Below are positions 1 through 13,011 of a stretch of DNA of 64,000 bases, piece by piece. The notes under the pieces were generated by a model, which had not been told where the DNA came from, did not search any database, and worked only from the letters and a program-made list of their open reading frames with translations. The position numbers and the translations under genes are program-made. Position 1 is the first letter of the stretch; every line of letters begins with the position of its first letter. The DNA is from CAVZVZ01 sp963778895. Its GTDB lineage: Bacteria; Actinomycetota; Acidimicrobiia; Acidimicrobiales; Acidimicrobilacustridaceae. Location: NCBI GenBank assembly GCA_963778895.1, contig CAVZVZ010000001.1, forward strand, positions 1 through 64,000, written 5' to 3'.

Positions 1-451
1 CGCTCCGCGGGCGGCCTTCGACGAGGGGATGCGCGACGCCGCGAGCCTCCCCGGTGCGCTGCGGGCGCTGCGTGCTGTCGCTCGGTGCGGCGGCCCTCTT
101 CGGGTGGGCGCTCCCGCTCGCTGCTCGGGGCGGCCGGGCGCGCGTCGGCCGGCGGGACGGGGACGGCTCTCCTGGCCCACGCGGCGCTGCTCCTGGCCGC
201 CGGAGCCGCCACCGGCGGGGTCTTCCCGCTCGCGGCCGAGGTGCGCCTCGCCGCGGGGGACCGGCCGGGCGAGGCGGCCGGACGCCTCGAGACGGCCGAC
301 CACGCGGGCGCGGCCGCCGCCGCGCTCTTCGGGGCCGTGCTCTTCGTCCCGCTTGCTCGGGATCGCGCGGGCGGCCTGGCTCGTCGCCGCGCTGGTGACC
401 GTCGCGCTCGGCGCAACCGCCGTGACGCGCGGACCGGCGCGTGCCGTCTAG
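1..451 (+). CDS. C-terminus of multi-pass membrane protein, spermidine-synthase-like membrane domain (partial)
   Basis: The gene is open at the left edge of the window, so only about 150 C-terminal residues are visible. They form Ala/Gly/Leu-rich membrane helices with a GGVFPLAAEV stretch followed by GRLETADHAGAAAAALFG and VPLLGIARAAWL. That order resembles the membrane half of fused spermidine-synthase-like proteins, where a G-x-FP turn precedes an aspartate-containing helix (family resemblance from memory, not a search). The reading frame changes by one base near position 350, in a CTTGCTCGG context. The catalytic aminopropyltransferase part, if present, lies outside the window. A generic MFS-like transporter tail is an alternative. 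The gene is convergent with the Yip1-type gene and overlaps its stop. Confidence 0.5.
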   Translation, partial: APRAAFDEGMRDAASLPGALRALRAVARCGGPLRVGAPARCSGRPGARRPAGRGRLSWPTRRCSWPPEPPPAGSSRSRPRCASPRGTGRARRPDASRRPTTRARPPPRSSGPCSSSRLLGIARAAWLVAALVTVALGATAVTRGPARAV

Positions 452-988
452 CCGCCCATGAGGGCGCTGCCGATGCCCATCGTGATCCCGACGCCGATCC
501 GGACGACCAGGTAGAACACCCACGCCGATGAAGCAGACGAGGACGGCGCGACCCGTGCCCTTGTAGTCGAGCGCCTGCCGCACCGCCACCACCATCGCCA
601 CGAGCTGCCAGACGGCGACGACGAACGAGACGAGCAGGCCGATGAAGGGGATGATCGCGAGCACGTTGAGCAGCCCCGGCGCCGCGGAGAAGCCGATCGT
701 TCCGCAGCAGCTGGCCGAGGTCCGCGCTGGTGCCCGGCTCGGGAAGTACCTTGGTGCCGATGAGCCAGGTGACGAGGGCCCACAGGAACCAGCCCACCAC
801 GCCCGCCGACCACCGCGGCCAGCGCCCCGGTGGTCCCGCTGCCGAGAGAGCCCACGCCCGCCGCCACCGCCGACGCCCACCACGACCGCGAGGGCCTGGC
901 CCATCGCGGTCGGGTCCGCCTCGACCTCCTCGTAGGTCCTCGCGTCCAGCCGCGCCGCGCCCACCACCCGTTCGACGAAGCTCGCCAT
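448..988 (-). CDS. Yip1-family integral membrane protein (frameshifted)
   Basis: The protein starts with ATG at 988, behind a strong AAGGAGG ribosome site. It opens with MASFVERVVGAARLDARTYE, a typical N-terminus of short actinobacterial Yip1-domain proteins. Further on come several hydrophobic helices, ending in FYLVVRIGVGITMGIGSALM. The middle is readable only by changing frame, so about 180 residues are inferred, which is the normal size. Members of this family are small membrane proteins of unknown biochemical role. The gene is divergent from ppc. The family assignment is supported by the two ends and by length; function is unknown. Confidence 0.6.
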
Positions 989-1069
989 GCTGCCTCCTTG
1001 GACGGGTGGAGCTATCACCGGACCGTGCGCCGGGGACCCGCGCTGCGTCCCTGCTACACTCTGGCACCA

Positions 1070-3858
<2,789 letters not shown>

Positions 3859-3976
3859 TCCGCCGCCCCGCCTTCCCACGTCGTTTTGCCTCCCCTTTGC
3901 AGCGTCTTGACGGCAGGGCGTATGGTTCTGTCGTACTTCATTGGAGAGGCCGAAGGCCGCGTCGGGAGGTCCCCCG

Positions 3977-5005
3977 ATGGATCAAGTCTCAGTGCTGCCG
4001 GACGTTCCTCGCATCGGCCCCGGCCGGGGCGGGTTGCGGGGCGGTTGGGCTGCAGGGAAACCAGTGGCCGTTGCCCTGGGGGCGGGGCTCGCGGCCTTCG
4101 GCATCGGCAACCTGGCGCAGTCGACGATCATCAGCGCCGTTCACGGAAACCGCAGCGAGCTCGAGTGGCTCAGCGACGCGATCATCTCGACGGCGGTGGC
4201 GGGGATAGCCTTCCTGTGGCTGCACCTGAAGGCGTCGCGGCTGCGCGTGCTCGCGCTGGAGCGGGACCAGATCGCGGTCGACGAGCAGCTCCGCCTGGCC
4301 GCCGAGATCCAGCGCAACCTGCTGCCCCCGATACCGAAGGTCACGCCCGGGTTCCGCTGGGCCGCGCGCATGGTTCCCGCCGGCCGCATCGGGGGCGACT
4401 TCTACGACTTCCTGTGGTTCGGGGACGGCAGGGTTCTGGCGATCCTCGGCGACGTGTCCGGCAAGGGCATCGCGGCGGCGCTCCTCCTGTCCTCGCTGAA
4501 GACCCTCTTCCGCACGGTCGCGCGGGAGACGGACGACCCGGCGGCGATCGCCGAGCGCATCTCCGCGGCGCTGCACGAGGAGTACGGGGGCCTGCCCTAC
4601 ATGACCGCGATCGTGGCCCGGTTCGAATCGTCGGGACGGCGGATCGGCTACGTCAACGCCGGCCATCCCTCGGGCTACGTGCTGCGCGCGGGCGAGGTCA
4701 GCGCCGAGCTCGCGTCCGGAGGACTGCCGCTCGGTCTGCTCCCGGGGGCCAGGTACACCCGGTCCGACGTGGCGATCCAACCGGGCGACGTCGGCGTCCT
4801 CGTCACCGACGGTGTCACCGAGGCCCTCGAGACCGGGCCGGTGAAGCTGAGCGACGCGCTCCGCGCCCTGCGCGCAAGGCGCGCGCCGGCAGATCTCTGC
4901 GACGAGCTGCTGCGGACGGCGGCCGAGGGCACGGGTCCGGTGGGAGCAGAGGGCTGGCAGGACGACCGCACGGCGCTCGTCTTCGCCGTGGAGCCGATCG
5001 CCTGA
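3977..5005 (+). CDS. membrane-anchored SpoIIE/RsbU-type PP2C serine phosphatase
   Basis: The protein has 342 residues and is read in one uninterrupted frame. Two hydrophobic segments near residues 30-55 and 75-95 anchor it in the membrane. A short helical linker (VDEQLRLAAEIQRNLLPP), typical of RsbU-type phosphatases, follows. The PP2C domain has the metal-binding aspartates in GGDFYDF, LGDVSGKG and TDGVTEA and the closing DDRTALV. Such enzymes dephosphorylate anti-sigma-factor antagonists and so control stress sigma factors; the substrate here is unknown. The ATG at 3977 follows GGGAGGT; an upstream in-frame ATG at 3941 has no comparable site. No sensor domain beyond the membrane part is visible. 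Confidence 0.88.
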   Translation: MDQVSVLPDVPRIGPGRGGLRGGWAAGKPVAVALGAGLAAFGIGNLAQSTIISAVHGNRSELEWLSDAIISTAVAGIAFLWLHLKASRLRVLALERDQIAVDEQLRLAAEIQRNLLPPIPKVTPGFRWAARMVPAGRIGGDFYDFLWFGDGRVLAILGDVSGKGIAAALLLSSLKTLFRTVARETDDPAAIAERISAALHEEYGGLPYMTAIVARFESSGRRIGYVNAGHPSGYVLRAGEVSAELASGGLPLGLLPGARYTRSDVAIQPGDVGVLVTDGVTEALETGPVKLSDALRALRARRAPADLCDELLRTAAEGTGPVGAEGWQDDRTALVFAVEPIA

Positions 5006-5320
5006 GCGCGGCCGCCTGTCGCCAGAATGGAGCGGCGCATGACCGTTCGGCGTTCTGGTCCCCAGGTCACCTGGATGCGCACGCCGTGGATGCGCCCTCC
5101 CTGGATTTGCGGAGGGAAGCCGCCCTCGGTGCCCGGCTCCTCGTCGTGGTGCTGCTGCTCTGGGTGTCAGCTGCCACGGCTGCGTCGAATCGTCGTCACA
5201 TCGGCGGTTGTTTGGCGAAGAAGAGCGGGAAGGAGAGCGACAATCAGGGCACAGGCCGATCGATTGGAGGCCTGAATCGAACCCGCGAGCCAGTGCATCG
5301 GAACCAACGAGCCCGCCTTC
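5006..5320. other. intergenic stretch without a recognised gene
   Basis: Short open stretches exist on both strands, but none has a ribosome site, conserved motif or convincing amino-acid composition. I see no tRNA, terminator or repeat here. The base composition is visibly less GC-rich than in the phosphatase gene to its left. Confidence 0.5.
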
Positions 5321-5638
5321 ATGTTGGCGATGGCCCTGGGACTGGCCTCGGCAGTCCTGCTGGCCCGTGCCCTGGTCAGGCTTGAGGCGAAGCTCCAAGG
5401 CGCGCCCCGCGTGTTCCTGCGACGCAGCCTTGCCTGGGCTGCGGCCCAGGGAGCCGTCTTCGTCGGACCGATCCTGCTGACGGTTGGCCTTTATGCATGC
5501 CAGCATCCTGGGCGACAGCTCTGTACGTCGCTCGTGTGGCGCTGGTACTTCGCGCCGCCCGTTCTGCTGGTGGTCGTGGGCGTGTCCTGGGGTGTGCTGA
5601 ACGCGGTGCCGCGGCGTCGGCATGACGTGGACCCGTGA
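5321..5638 (+). CDS. small hypothetical membrane protein
   Basis: This 105-residue reading frame begins with ATG at 5321. It contains three hydrophobic segments (about residues 1-18, 38-58 and 75-95) separated by Arg/Lys-rich turns, and ends in a charged PRRRHDVDP tail. It has no motif I recognise and no clear ribosome site upstream, so the start is uncertain. Its hydrophobic pattern with basic cytoplasmic turns makes it more than a random open stretch. It stands alone between the phosphatase and the LssY_C gene. Confidence 0.45.
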   Translation: MLAMALGLASAVLLARALVRLEAKLQGAPRVFLRRSLAWAAAQGAVFVGPILLTVGLYACQHPGRQLCTSLVWRWYFAPPVLLVVVGVSWGVLNAVPRRRHDVDP

Positions 5639-5974
5639 CGTCAATCCAGGCCACTGACGAAGCGGTACGTGTCGAGGGCCGCCTTGTCGCGTGGTTCGGC
5701 CGGATACTTCCTCTGGGACGCCTGCACTCCCGCCAGATGCAGAAGGTGTTCCGACAGCTGGAGCGTGTGCTCGTGCAGGGCAAGGTGCCCTCACCGCCCG
5801 GGAAGGACGGCGGCGCAACACGGGGGCCATTCGGTTAGTTAGTCGTGCGCGGCCGGACGCGCGACTGGGCCTGAGACGGCCCCCGGGGCGGTTTCACCAG
5901 AATTGACGAGCCAGGTCACACCGTCGCGTCGATATGGCCGTAGACTCGTTCCAGATCCTCGTGAAAGACAGACT
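5639..5974. other. intergenic stretch without a supported gene
   Basis: A 67-codon open frame at 5635-5838 (containing QMQKVFRQLERVLVQGK) is the only candidate. It has no ribosome site and no relatives I recognise, so I do not call it. I see no RNA gene. The stretch runs into the start of the LssY_C gene, whose promoter is probably here but is not evident. Confidence 0.4.
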
Positions 5975-7244
5975 TTGAGCCGCACGCTCACCCTGGTGGC
6001 GCTGGTGCTCGCCGGTGCCGACTCCGTCTCGCGCGGTCGAGCTGCCGGTGGGGACGCCCCTGTCGATACGCCTCACCACGCGCGTGTCCAGCCGGGCCTC
6101 GCGCCCGGGCGAGACCGTCGGGGCGGTCCTCATCGCACCGGTGGAGGTCGACGGCCGGCTCGCCCTGCCGGCCGGAGCGGTGCTGCGCGGGACCGTGCGC
6201 GAGGTGGAGAAGCAGCACGGCCGCGCGAGCCTGAGGCTCGACTTCTCGGAGCTGGTCGACGGAGGACGGCGACGCGCTGCCCATCGCCACGCGCATCACC
6301 ACGATCGACGACTCCCGCGAGTCGGTCGCGGAGGACGGCCGCATCGTGGGGTTCAGGCCCATGCACCGGCTGCCCTCGCCTTTCGTCGTGCTCGTGATGG
6401 TCGCGGCCGACGTCGACCCGGTCGCCATCGCCGCCTTCGAGGTGGGGCGGCTGGTCCTGCGGGCCGTGGTGCACTCCGCGATCGACTATCCGCCCGGCGT
6501 CGAGCTGACCCTCGCGCTGGAGGCGCCGCTCGAGATCGCGGAGGCCGCGCCGAGGGTCCTGCCGCCGACCGCGGACCCCGCCCTCTCCGCCGTCGTCGGG
6601 TCGCTGCCGTTCCGCACGCAGTCGGGGAAGCACCACCGCGACTCCGACCTCACCAATCTCCTCTTCGTGGGCTCGCAGGCGCAGGTGGAGCGGGCCTTCG
6701 CGGAGGCGGGCTGGACCGAGGCCCGGCCGATGTGCATGCGCGCCAGGCTCCGGGGCCTGTGGGCGCTCGTCGCCAAGCGCCCCTACAAGCCGGCGGCCGT
6801 CTCGCGGCAGGAGCTGGAGGGACGTCCTCCCGACCTCGTGTTCGAGAAGCAGAACAACACCCTGGCCAAGCGCCACCACGTGCGGATCTGGCAGTACCAG
6901 GAGGGCCCCGCGGGCGAGACCGTGTGGGTGGGCGCCGCGACCCACGACGTGGCCATCGTCTTCGACCACAAGGACCACGCCTTCACCCACCGCATCGACC
7001 CCCGGATCGACGGCGAGCGCGAGAAGATCGTGAACGACCTCCAGTTCACGGGCGAGGTCGCCGCCGTCTCGCTGGTGGACCGGCCCGTCGCGCCGCCGCT
7101 CGACGGAGACGGCGCACGCGATCGAGACCGACGGGCGCGTGGCCGTCATCGTGCTGCGCCCGTCCGCGATCGCCTCGGATGTCGCCCTCCGTCCGGACCG
7201 CCGAGACGCCCTCGCCGGCCGGCGACCCCTACCGTCGCCAGTAG
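5975..7244 (+). CDS. LssY_C-domain protein with N-terminal hydrophobic segment (frameshifted)
   Basis: The N-terminus (TTG at 5975, reading LSRTLTLVALVLAGADS) looks like a signal or anchor segment. A beta-rich stretch containing GTPLSIRLTTRVSSRASRPG and LPAGAVLRGTVREV follows, similar to trypco/SH3-like barrels of exported proteins. The C-terminal half is an LssY_C domain, with TNLLFVGSQAQVERAFAEAG, TVWVGAATHDVAIVF and THRIDPRIDGEREKIVNDL. In LssY-type proteins this domain follows PAP2 phosphatase or DedA domains, but neither is present here. Four one-base frame moves are needed, near 6030, 6265, 7100 and 7180. The biochemical function of LssY_C is not established. Start choice is uncertain because no strong ribosome site is seen. 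Confidence 0.72.
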
Positions 7245-7337
7245 CAGGAGTATGCTCGAGTCGGTCTGGCTCGACGCGGGGGCCGGCCCGTCGCGGGCAA
7301 GGCCTCAGCGAGCTCACCTCCAGCCAAGGAGGAACCG

Positions 7338-8650
7338 ATGAACCATGCGGCGGACGCAGGGCGATGGTGGCGGCGGAAAGCGCCCATCGGCCTGATCGCC
7401 GTGCTGGGCGGCTTCCTGTCTGCCTGCGGCAGCGGCGCTTCAGGACCCGTCGCATCGGGGCCCGGCACGGCCCCACCACCGTCCGGGCCCAGCTCTTCGC
7501 CTTTCCCCAGCCACGCCGACTTCCTGCACGTGCTACGGGGCGACTCCGTGGAGACCTACCACATCGACCTCGACACGGGACGCCTGCAGCTCGCGGTGAC
7601 GCAGGACGTGGGGCCTGCACACGCCTTGTCGGGCGAGCCCGGCGGGCGTTTCGTCTACGCGGCCTACGGACCCACGGGCAAGGAGTTTCCCTATCACGGG
7701 CCAGATCCCAGTGTCGTCGCCTATATGGCTGACGAGCAGAGCGGGAAGCTGCAGACGGTGTCTGAGGCGACGAATCTCCCGATCACGAATACCGGCAGCT
7801 GGCTCGGCGGGTGGGTGTGGCTCTCGGCCAGTTCCGACCGCGTCTACGCGCTCTGGCTCACGACGTCGGGCGGCGGCTACCACCGCAATATGTACGACTA
7901 CGTGACGCACGCCGTCACGAGCCATGGTCAGCTCGGGCCAGCATATATCCGCGATCTCCCCGAGTACGACCCTGGAGACGTCACGGTCGACGTCAACTCC
8001 AACAGGTTCTTCAAGACGACCCCTGATTCGGGAAAGGGAGGCTTCACTGCCCACGTCGTCGAGGAGGATGGCCAGCTCACGCAGAGCGGATGGAGCAACC
8101 TCTGCGGCCCCGAGACGCTGGGCGACTCCGCAAGGACGCCTCTCGTGGCGCTCAGGGGATTCATGCTGGCCAGCGGGTCCACGGAGGGGGCGAGCCGAGG
8201 GTCTGCTCCTGGGAGGGACCCCGGCTCTCGCCCCGGGGGAGCCTCCACCTGACGTCGAATACGGCCGCGGCGTTCGTTCCGGTGAGCGACGCTGCACCGG
8301 CGCTCGTGGCCGTGTCGAACGCGACGGGGACGACACCCGAAACCTATTCCGGCTTCAACGAGGTGCAGCTCTTCTCGATGGGTCCTGACGGCGTGCTTCA
8401 GCTGCTGGACAAGGCGGCTGGTCCGAGGCACGTCGATGTCGCGCAGATCCTTTTCCACCCGTCTGGTCGCTTCCTGTACGTGTCGTATCGAAAGTGGGAC
8501 GGTCGGGGCTCCGTCCCCTCGAGCCTCCGGGCATACTCCGTCAGCCCGGAGGGACGGCTCGAGATGATCGAGAACCTGGACGACGCCGGAGGGTATGTGG
8601 AGACATGGCTCGGGTACGTGGGGCCATGGTTCGCCCCGGTACAGCCGATC
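7338..8650 (+). CDS. beta-propeller (lactonase-like) lipoprotein, cut at its 3' end
   Basis: The ATG at 7338 follows a strong AAGGAGG. Residues 1-30 form a lipoprotein signal with lipobox LSAC, followed by a Pro/Ser/Gly linker, so the protein is exported and lipid-anchored. The rest has repeated propeller-blade signatures (HVLRGDSVETYHIDLDTGRL, LSGEPGGRFVYAAYG, ILFHPSGRFLYVSYRKWDG, SLRAYSVSPEGRLEMIENLD), as in 6-phosphogluconolactonase/YncE-type seven-bladed proteins. The frame changes near 8195. No stop codon closes the gene: its frame reads straight into the antitoxin ATG at 8651, so at least part of the last blade is missing. The substrate, if any, is unknown; a non-enzymatic surface propeller is equally possible. 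Confidence 0.75.
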
Positions 8651-8898
8651 ATGGCGGTCTCGACGCGAGCGATCAACGGACGCCGCCCGCAACTTCGCCG
8701 ACCTGCTCGACGCCATCGAGCACCGCGGCGAGCACTTCACGATCGTGCGGCGAGGCAAAGCAATCGCACACCTCGAACCCATGAACGGCGGCCAAGGGTC
8801 CGAAGTCAAGGCGTTGCTGCGACGCCACCGTCCCGACCGGAGCTGGGCGACGATCTCGACGAGGTTCGAGGACTCCTCGGAGTCGACGACCGGGGTGA
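8651..8898 (+). CDS. vapB: VapB/Phd-type antitoxin (frameshifted)
   Basis: The protein starts MAVSTRAIN and continues ARNFADLLDAIEHRGEHFTI and VRRGKAIAHLEP, the typical N-terminal DNA-binding and dimerisation fold of Phd/YefM-like antitoxins. The C-terminus (DDLDEVRGLLGVDD) is the toxin-neutralising tail. Frame moves are needed near 8685 and 8845. The probable stop TGA at 8896-8898 overlaps the GTG start of the toxin, a common coupling in toxin-antitoxin operons. There is no intergenic space to the truncated propeller gene upstream, so its own promoter is missing or lies inside that gene. Confidence 0.78.
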
Positions 8899-9294
8899 GC
8901 CGCCTTCTGTTCGACACCACGTTCCTCATCGACACGGAACGATCCGGAGCGTCTCGACGAGGTCATCGATGACGACGACGACGTTGCGATCGCGGCGATC
9001 ACGGTCGCGGAACTTCGAGTCGGCGCCCTCCTCGCCAACCGCCGGCATCAGACCGCACGGACCGACTACGTCGACGACGTCATCGCCACGATCCCAGTTC
9101 TCGACTACGACCTCGACGTCGCCGAGGCGCACGCCGAACTTCTGGTCGAGGTCCGGACCCAAGGCATGCCACGAGGGGCCCACGACCTGATCATCGCCGC
9201 CACCGCCAAGGCCTTCGATCGCACGGTAGTCACTGCAGATGGCAACGCCTTCGGCGATCTCACGGGTGTCGAGGTCGTGGTGCACAGGTTGTGC
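8895..9294 (+). CDS. vapC: VapC-type PIN-domain ribonuclease toxin (frameshifted)
   Basis: The GTG at 8895 opens VSRLLFDTTFLIDTER, which carries the first conserved PIN aspartate. The other acidic residues appear in ITVAELRVGALLANRR, GAHDLIIAATA and VVTADGNAF. The predicted length of about 133 residues is standard for VapC, a Mg-dependent endoribonuclease that cleaves tRNA or rRNA when freed from its antitoxin. The frame moves by one near 8945. No stop is present where the family normally ends (after VVVHRL, about 9291). As written, the frame runs on to 9507, antisense to the helicase gene, so I suspect a lost stop by sequence error. Confidence 0.82.
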
Positions 9295-9359
9295 AGCGCC
9301 GGACGAGGTCTGGCCCACGTTCGCCGGGTCGCCCGTGGGCGGCAACGGAAGGGTCCTCG

Positions 9360-12300
9360 TCAGCTCAGGTCCAGCAGACCGCGGATGTCGTCCTCGGTCA
9401 GCGCGCCGGACAGCGCGCCCTCGTTGTCCATCACGGTGGCGAACAGGTCGGCCTTGCGGGCCTGGAGCTCGACGACCTTCTCCTCGATCGTCCCGGTCGA
9501 GACGTAGCGGTACACCATCACCGGGTTCTGCTGCCCGATGCGATGGGTCCGGTCGACCGCCTGGGCCTCGACGGCGGGGTTCCACCAGGGGTCGAGCACG
9601 AAGCAGTAGTCGGCCTCGGTGAGGTTCAGCCCGAACCCGCCGGCCTTGAGGCTGACGACGAACACCGGCACCTCGCCGTCCTTGAACCGGGCGATGGCCT
9701 CGCTCGCGCTTGCGGGTGCGGCCGTCGAGGTAGCTGTGACCGATGCCGGCGTCGTCGAGGCGAGCGCGGACCCGCTTCAGGTAGCGGGTGAACTGGCTGA
9801 ACACCAGGGCGCGGTGGCCCTCGGCGATCACCTGCGTGAGATCGTCGAGCAGCCGATCGAGCTTGGCCGAACCGACGGTGTCGTGGGTGTCGTCGACGAG
9901 CCCCGGGTCGAGGGCGAGCTGGCGGAGAAGGGTGAGCGACGTGAAGATCGTGAAGCGGTTCTTCTGCATGTCGCCGACCAGGCCGAGCACCTTCTGTCGT
10001 TCTCGTTGCAGTTGCGTCTGGTAGATCTTGGCGTGACGCGCCGAGAGCTCGACTTCCACGATCTGCTCGGTCTTGGGTGGCAGCTCGGTGAGCACCGCCG
10101 ACTTCGTTCGCCGGCGCATCAACGGTGCGATGCGACGCTGCAGGGTGGCGAGCAGCTCCGGCGCGTTCCCGGCTTCGATCGGCTTGCGGTACGTGTCGCT
10201 GAAGCGCTTGGGATCGGGGTACAGGCCGGGTGCGGTGATCGACAGGAGCGACCACAGGTCCATCAGCGTGTTCTCGAGTGGCGTGCCGGTCATCGCGACC
10301 TTGGTGGCCACGTCGAGCCGGCGCACGCACTGGTAGGTCTTGCCCTGGTGGTTCTTGACGAACTGTGCTTCGTCGACGAACAGCGCCTCCCACGCTTGCG
10401 CGGCGTAGTCGTCGTACTCGATGCGGAACAACGCGTACGACGTCACCACGATGCTGGCATCACCGATCTCGTCGACCAGCGTCGTGCCGCGCCGCGCTTG
10501 GGTCTCGCGCACGGCGCACACCGTGACGTCAGGCGCGAACCGTGCGACCTCGCGGGCCCAGTTCTCCACCACGCTCGTCGGCGCGACCACGAGGAACCGG
10601 GCGTCGGGCTGCGCTTCGAGCACGTGCAGGCACAACGCCAGCGCCTGCACGGTCTTGCCCAGTCCCATGTCGTCGGCGAGGATCCCGCCGAGCCGGTTGC
10701 GGTGGAGGAACGCCAGCCAGTCGAGCCCGTCCTGCTGGTAGTGGCGAAGCGACGCCTGGAGTCGGCTCGGTGGCGCGACCGGTTCGGGCGCGGCCAGCGC
10801 GGACAGCCGGGCGACGTCGTCGCTCCAGCGCGCCGACTGCTCGGCGACCACGCCCAGCGCGGTGAGCTCGTCCCACCAGCTGAGTTGGAACCGGTTGATG
10901 CGCGTCGCGCCGTCGGCCGTCGGGTCCGCCAGGCCCCGGGCCTCGAGAATGAGCGCACGCAAGCGGGCCAGATCGGGACGGTCGAGGCGCAGCCAGGTGC
11001 CCGACGGCAGGATCAGCAGCTCGTCGCCGCGGTCGAGCGCCATGAAGAGCGTGGCGAAGTCGATCACCTGGCCGTCCACGCTGACCTCGACGCCGAGGTC
11101 GAACCAGTCGTTCGCGGCGCGCTCGCCGGTGGCGTCGGCGGCGTCGGCGACCGTGAGGGAGATGAGCGGGTCCTCGGTGGCCTCGCGCAACGTCGGTTGG
11201 TCGTCGTGCACCTCGACGTCGACGTCGTCGCGCGCGTCGAACCACGGCACGACGTCGGTGAGCATGACGATCGCGTCGGGCCCGCGCAGGGCGAGGTCGC
11301 GCGGGTGGCCCATCGCGTCGGCGAGGCCGGCGATCAGATGGGTGGGCAGTTCGAGCGCCGCGATCGCGGCGTCGCTCGGCGGCCCCGATCCCGGCTGCGG
11401 GTCATCGGACCGTGCAGGCGATGGAGCGTCGTGCGCGACCCGCGTCGATAGCGCACGTGCCACTCGAGCGCGACGGCATCGAGCGCCGTGCGGCGCACGA
11501 CGAGGACGAGGCCGTCGAAGGCGTTGGTGGTGATCGTCACGCTGCCGTCGGACGAACCGACGGTGGCATGGCGCGCCAGTGCGGGCTGGTAGGCGTCGAG
11601 CAGCTCGTCGACCTCGTCGGCCGGCACGGTGAGCGCACCGCGGGCGGCGAGCCGGGCGACGGCGGGGTGCAACGGCGTGGCGAACGGCACGAGCAGCACG
11701 TGGTCACGGCCGCCGATCCACAGGCCGTGCGGCGGCGCGCCCAACAGGCCGATGTCGTCGTCGAGGGGCAGGGGCTGGTCGTCGCGTGTGAACGCGGTGG
11801 TGAGGTGCACCGCCCCGGTGTCGTCGGCGGTGAGATCGATGGTGGCGCGAGCGGGTACCGCAGACAGCTCGACCTTCGTGGTGGGGTGCTCGCCGATCAG
11901 CTGGACGCCCACCTCGATGGCGCGCTCGAGCTGGTACCAGAGGTCGGGGCCGAACTGGTTGAACGGGACGGTCTGGTTGTTCGAGTAGTACTCGATGCGG
12001 GCGCTGGCCATCAGGGCGCGGAGCGCGGCGCGCTGGAGCGGATCGACGGCGGCCCCGGGCCGGGCGTACGGCGACGCGATGTCGCTCCACGAGGCGCCGG
12101 TCTTGATCCACTTGCCGTTCTTGCCCCGTCGCATGGGACGAACCACCAGCTGGCGTTCGTCGGACGCGGCATACCGGTCGGTGCGGGGCTGGCGCACCGA
12201 GACCTGGAGCGCCAGGTCGGTGTCATCGGCCCAGACGACGTCGTCGTCGTCCTCCAGGCCCGCAAGTGCGTGACGCCAGTTGGGTGCCGGGCGCGCGGGG

Positions 12301-12617
12301 ATGGTTGGTCGGCTGAGCACCCCGTCGGTGCGCGCCGTGATGATGGTGGCGACGCAGTGCTTGCACCCGTCGCCCATGGGGCACGAGCAGTCGTCGTGGA
12401 GGACGACCCGTCCATCGACGATGGTCCACCGGATGTGGACCACGTAGGAGTTGCGGCCCGAACCCCGACACACCGCGTTGAGCTGGCCCGGGCCTCCGCC
12501 GAGCAGACGGACCCGGCCCTCCTCGGCGTAGGCCTCGCCCCGTGCGATCGAACCGGGGTCGTAGAAGGATCGAACGACCTCGTCGGTGAGCGCGTCGACA
12601 TCGGGTGGAGCGGGCAC
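9360..12617 (-). CDS. SWIM zinc-finger SNF2-family DEAD/DEAH helicase (frameshifted)
   Basis: The N-terminal third (GTG at 12617) carries a SWIM zinc-binding motif, CSCPMGDGCKHC. The C-terminal two thirds are a complete SNF2 ATPase: motif I DDMGLGKTVQALAL, motif Ia VVAPTSVVENW, motif II DEAQFVKN, motif III MTGTPLEN and motif IV region ALVFSQFT. Motifs V/VI follow in another frame (LKAGGFGLNLTEADYC, DRTHRIGQQNPV). About 1080 residues is normal for this bacterial group of DNA-translocating remodellers, often linked to repair or transcription. Frame moves lie near 11450 and 9680. At 11463 a GTG could start a separate SNF2 protein, so two genes (SWIM protein plus helicase) is an alternative; I prefer one frameshifted gene. 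Confidence 0.9.
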
Positions 12618-12738
12618 AGGCGGCTTTCTCTCGGGGAGCGTCGGTCGTCGGCCACTGGAGACTACGTCCGGCGGTCGGACATGCTGCCCGGCGCGGGGAG
12701 GGGAGGATTGCGGTCGAGGTGCGACGGTTCCGCCGGGC

Positions 12739-13011
12739 TCAGTGCAGGACAGCGATGATCACGGTGGTCGCGATGGTGACGACACCGGCCATCGCGATGA
12801 ACAGCCGGTTGATGCTGCGATGCAGCTCGGTCTCCAGGTGAGCGATCTCGGTCTTCACGCTAGCGATCTCGGCTCGCAGCAGCTCCTTGCTGACGGGCTC
12901 GTCGACATCCCTGGCGGGGAAGTAGGAGAGCATCTCGCCCACTGCTTCTTCTCCTGCGATCGGCACCAGGCCCTGGTAGAGGGCGCTTCTCGACTTCTCA
13001 CTGATCGCCAC
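12739..13011 (-). CDS. small coiled-coil protein with C-terminal membrane helix
   Basis: The protein has 90 residues and starts with GTG at 13011 behind GGAGGAAGGAG. A predicted helical segment of heptad type (ELLRAEIASVKTEIAHLETE, residues about 44-63) precedes a single hydrophobic helix (LFIAMAGVVTIATTVIIAVL). The layout, a cytoplasmic coiled coil ending in a tail anchor, resembles short DUF1640-like proteins. Function is unknown. It stands between the helicase and the VOC gene and has its own strong ribosome site. Confidence 0.75.
   Translation of the reverse strand: MAISEKSRSALYQGLVPIAGEEAVGEMLSYFPARDVDEPVSKELLRAEIASVKTEIAHLETELHRSINRLFIAMAGVVTIATTVIIAVLH

Noticed and set aside
3989..5830. 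613-codon open frame on the minus strand opposite the PP2C phosphatase gene.
   Set aside because: It is a high-GC antisense shadow of a gene with all catalytic motifs; the translation is low-complexity and Arg/Pro/His-rich.
9295..9507. Extension of the VapC toxin to the first in-frame stop at 9507.
   Set aside because: The added 70 residues are antisense to the helicase C-terminus and exceed normal VapC length; a lost stop is more likely.
9619..11451. 610-codon plus-strand open frame opposite the SNF2 helicase.
   Set aside because: It mirrors the codon structure of the helicase and shows no domain, signal or ribosome site.
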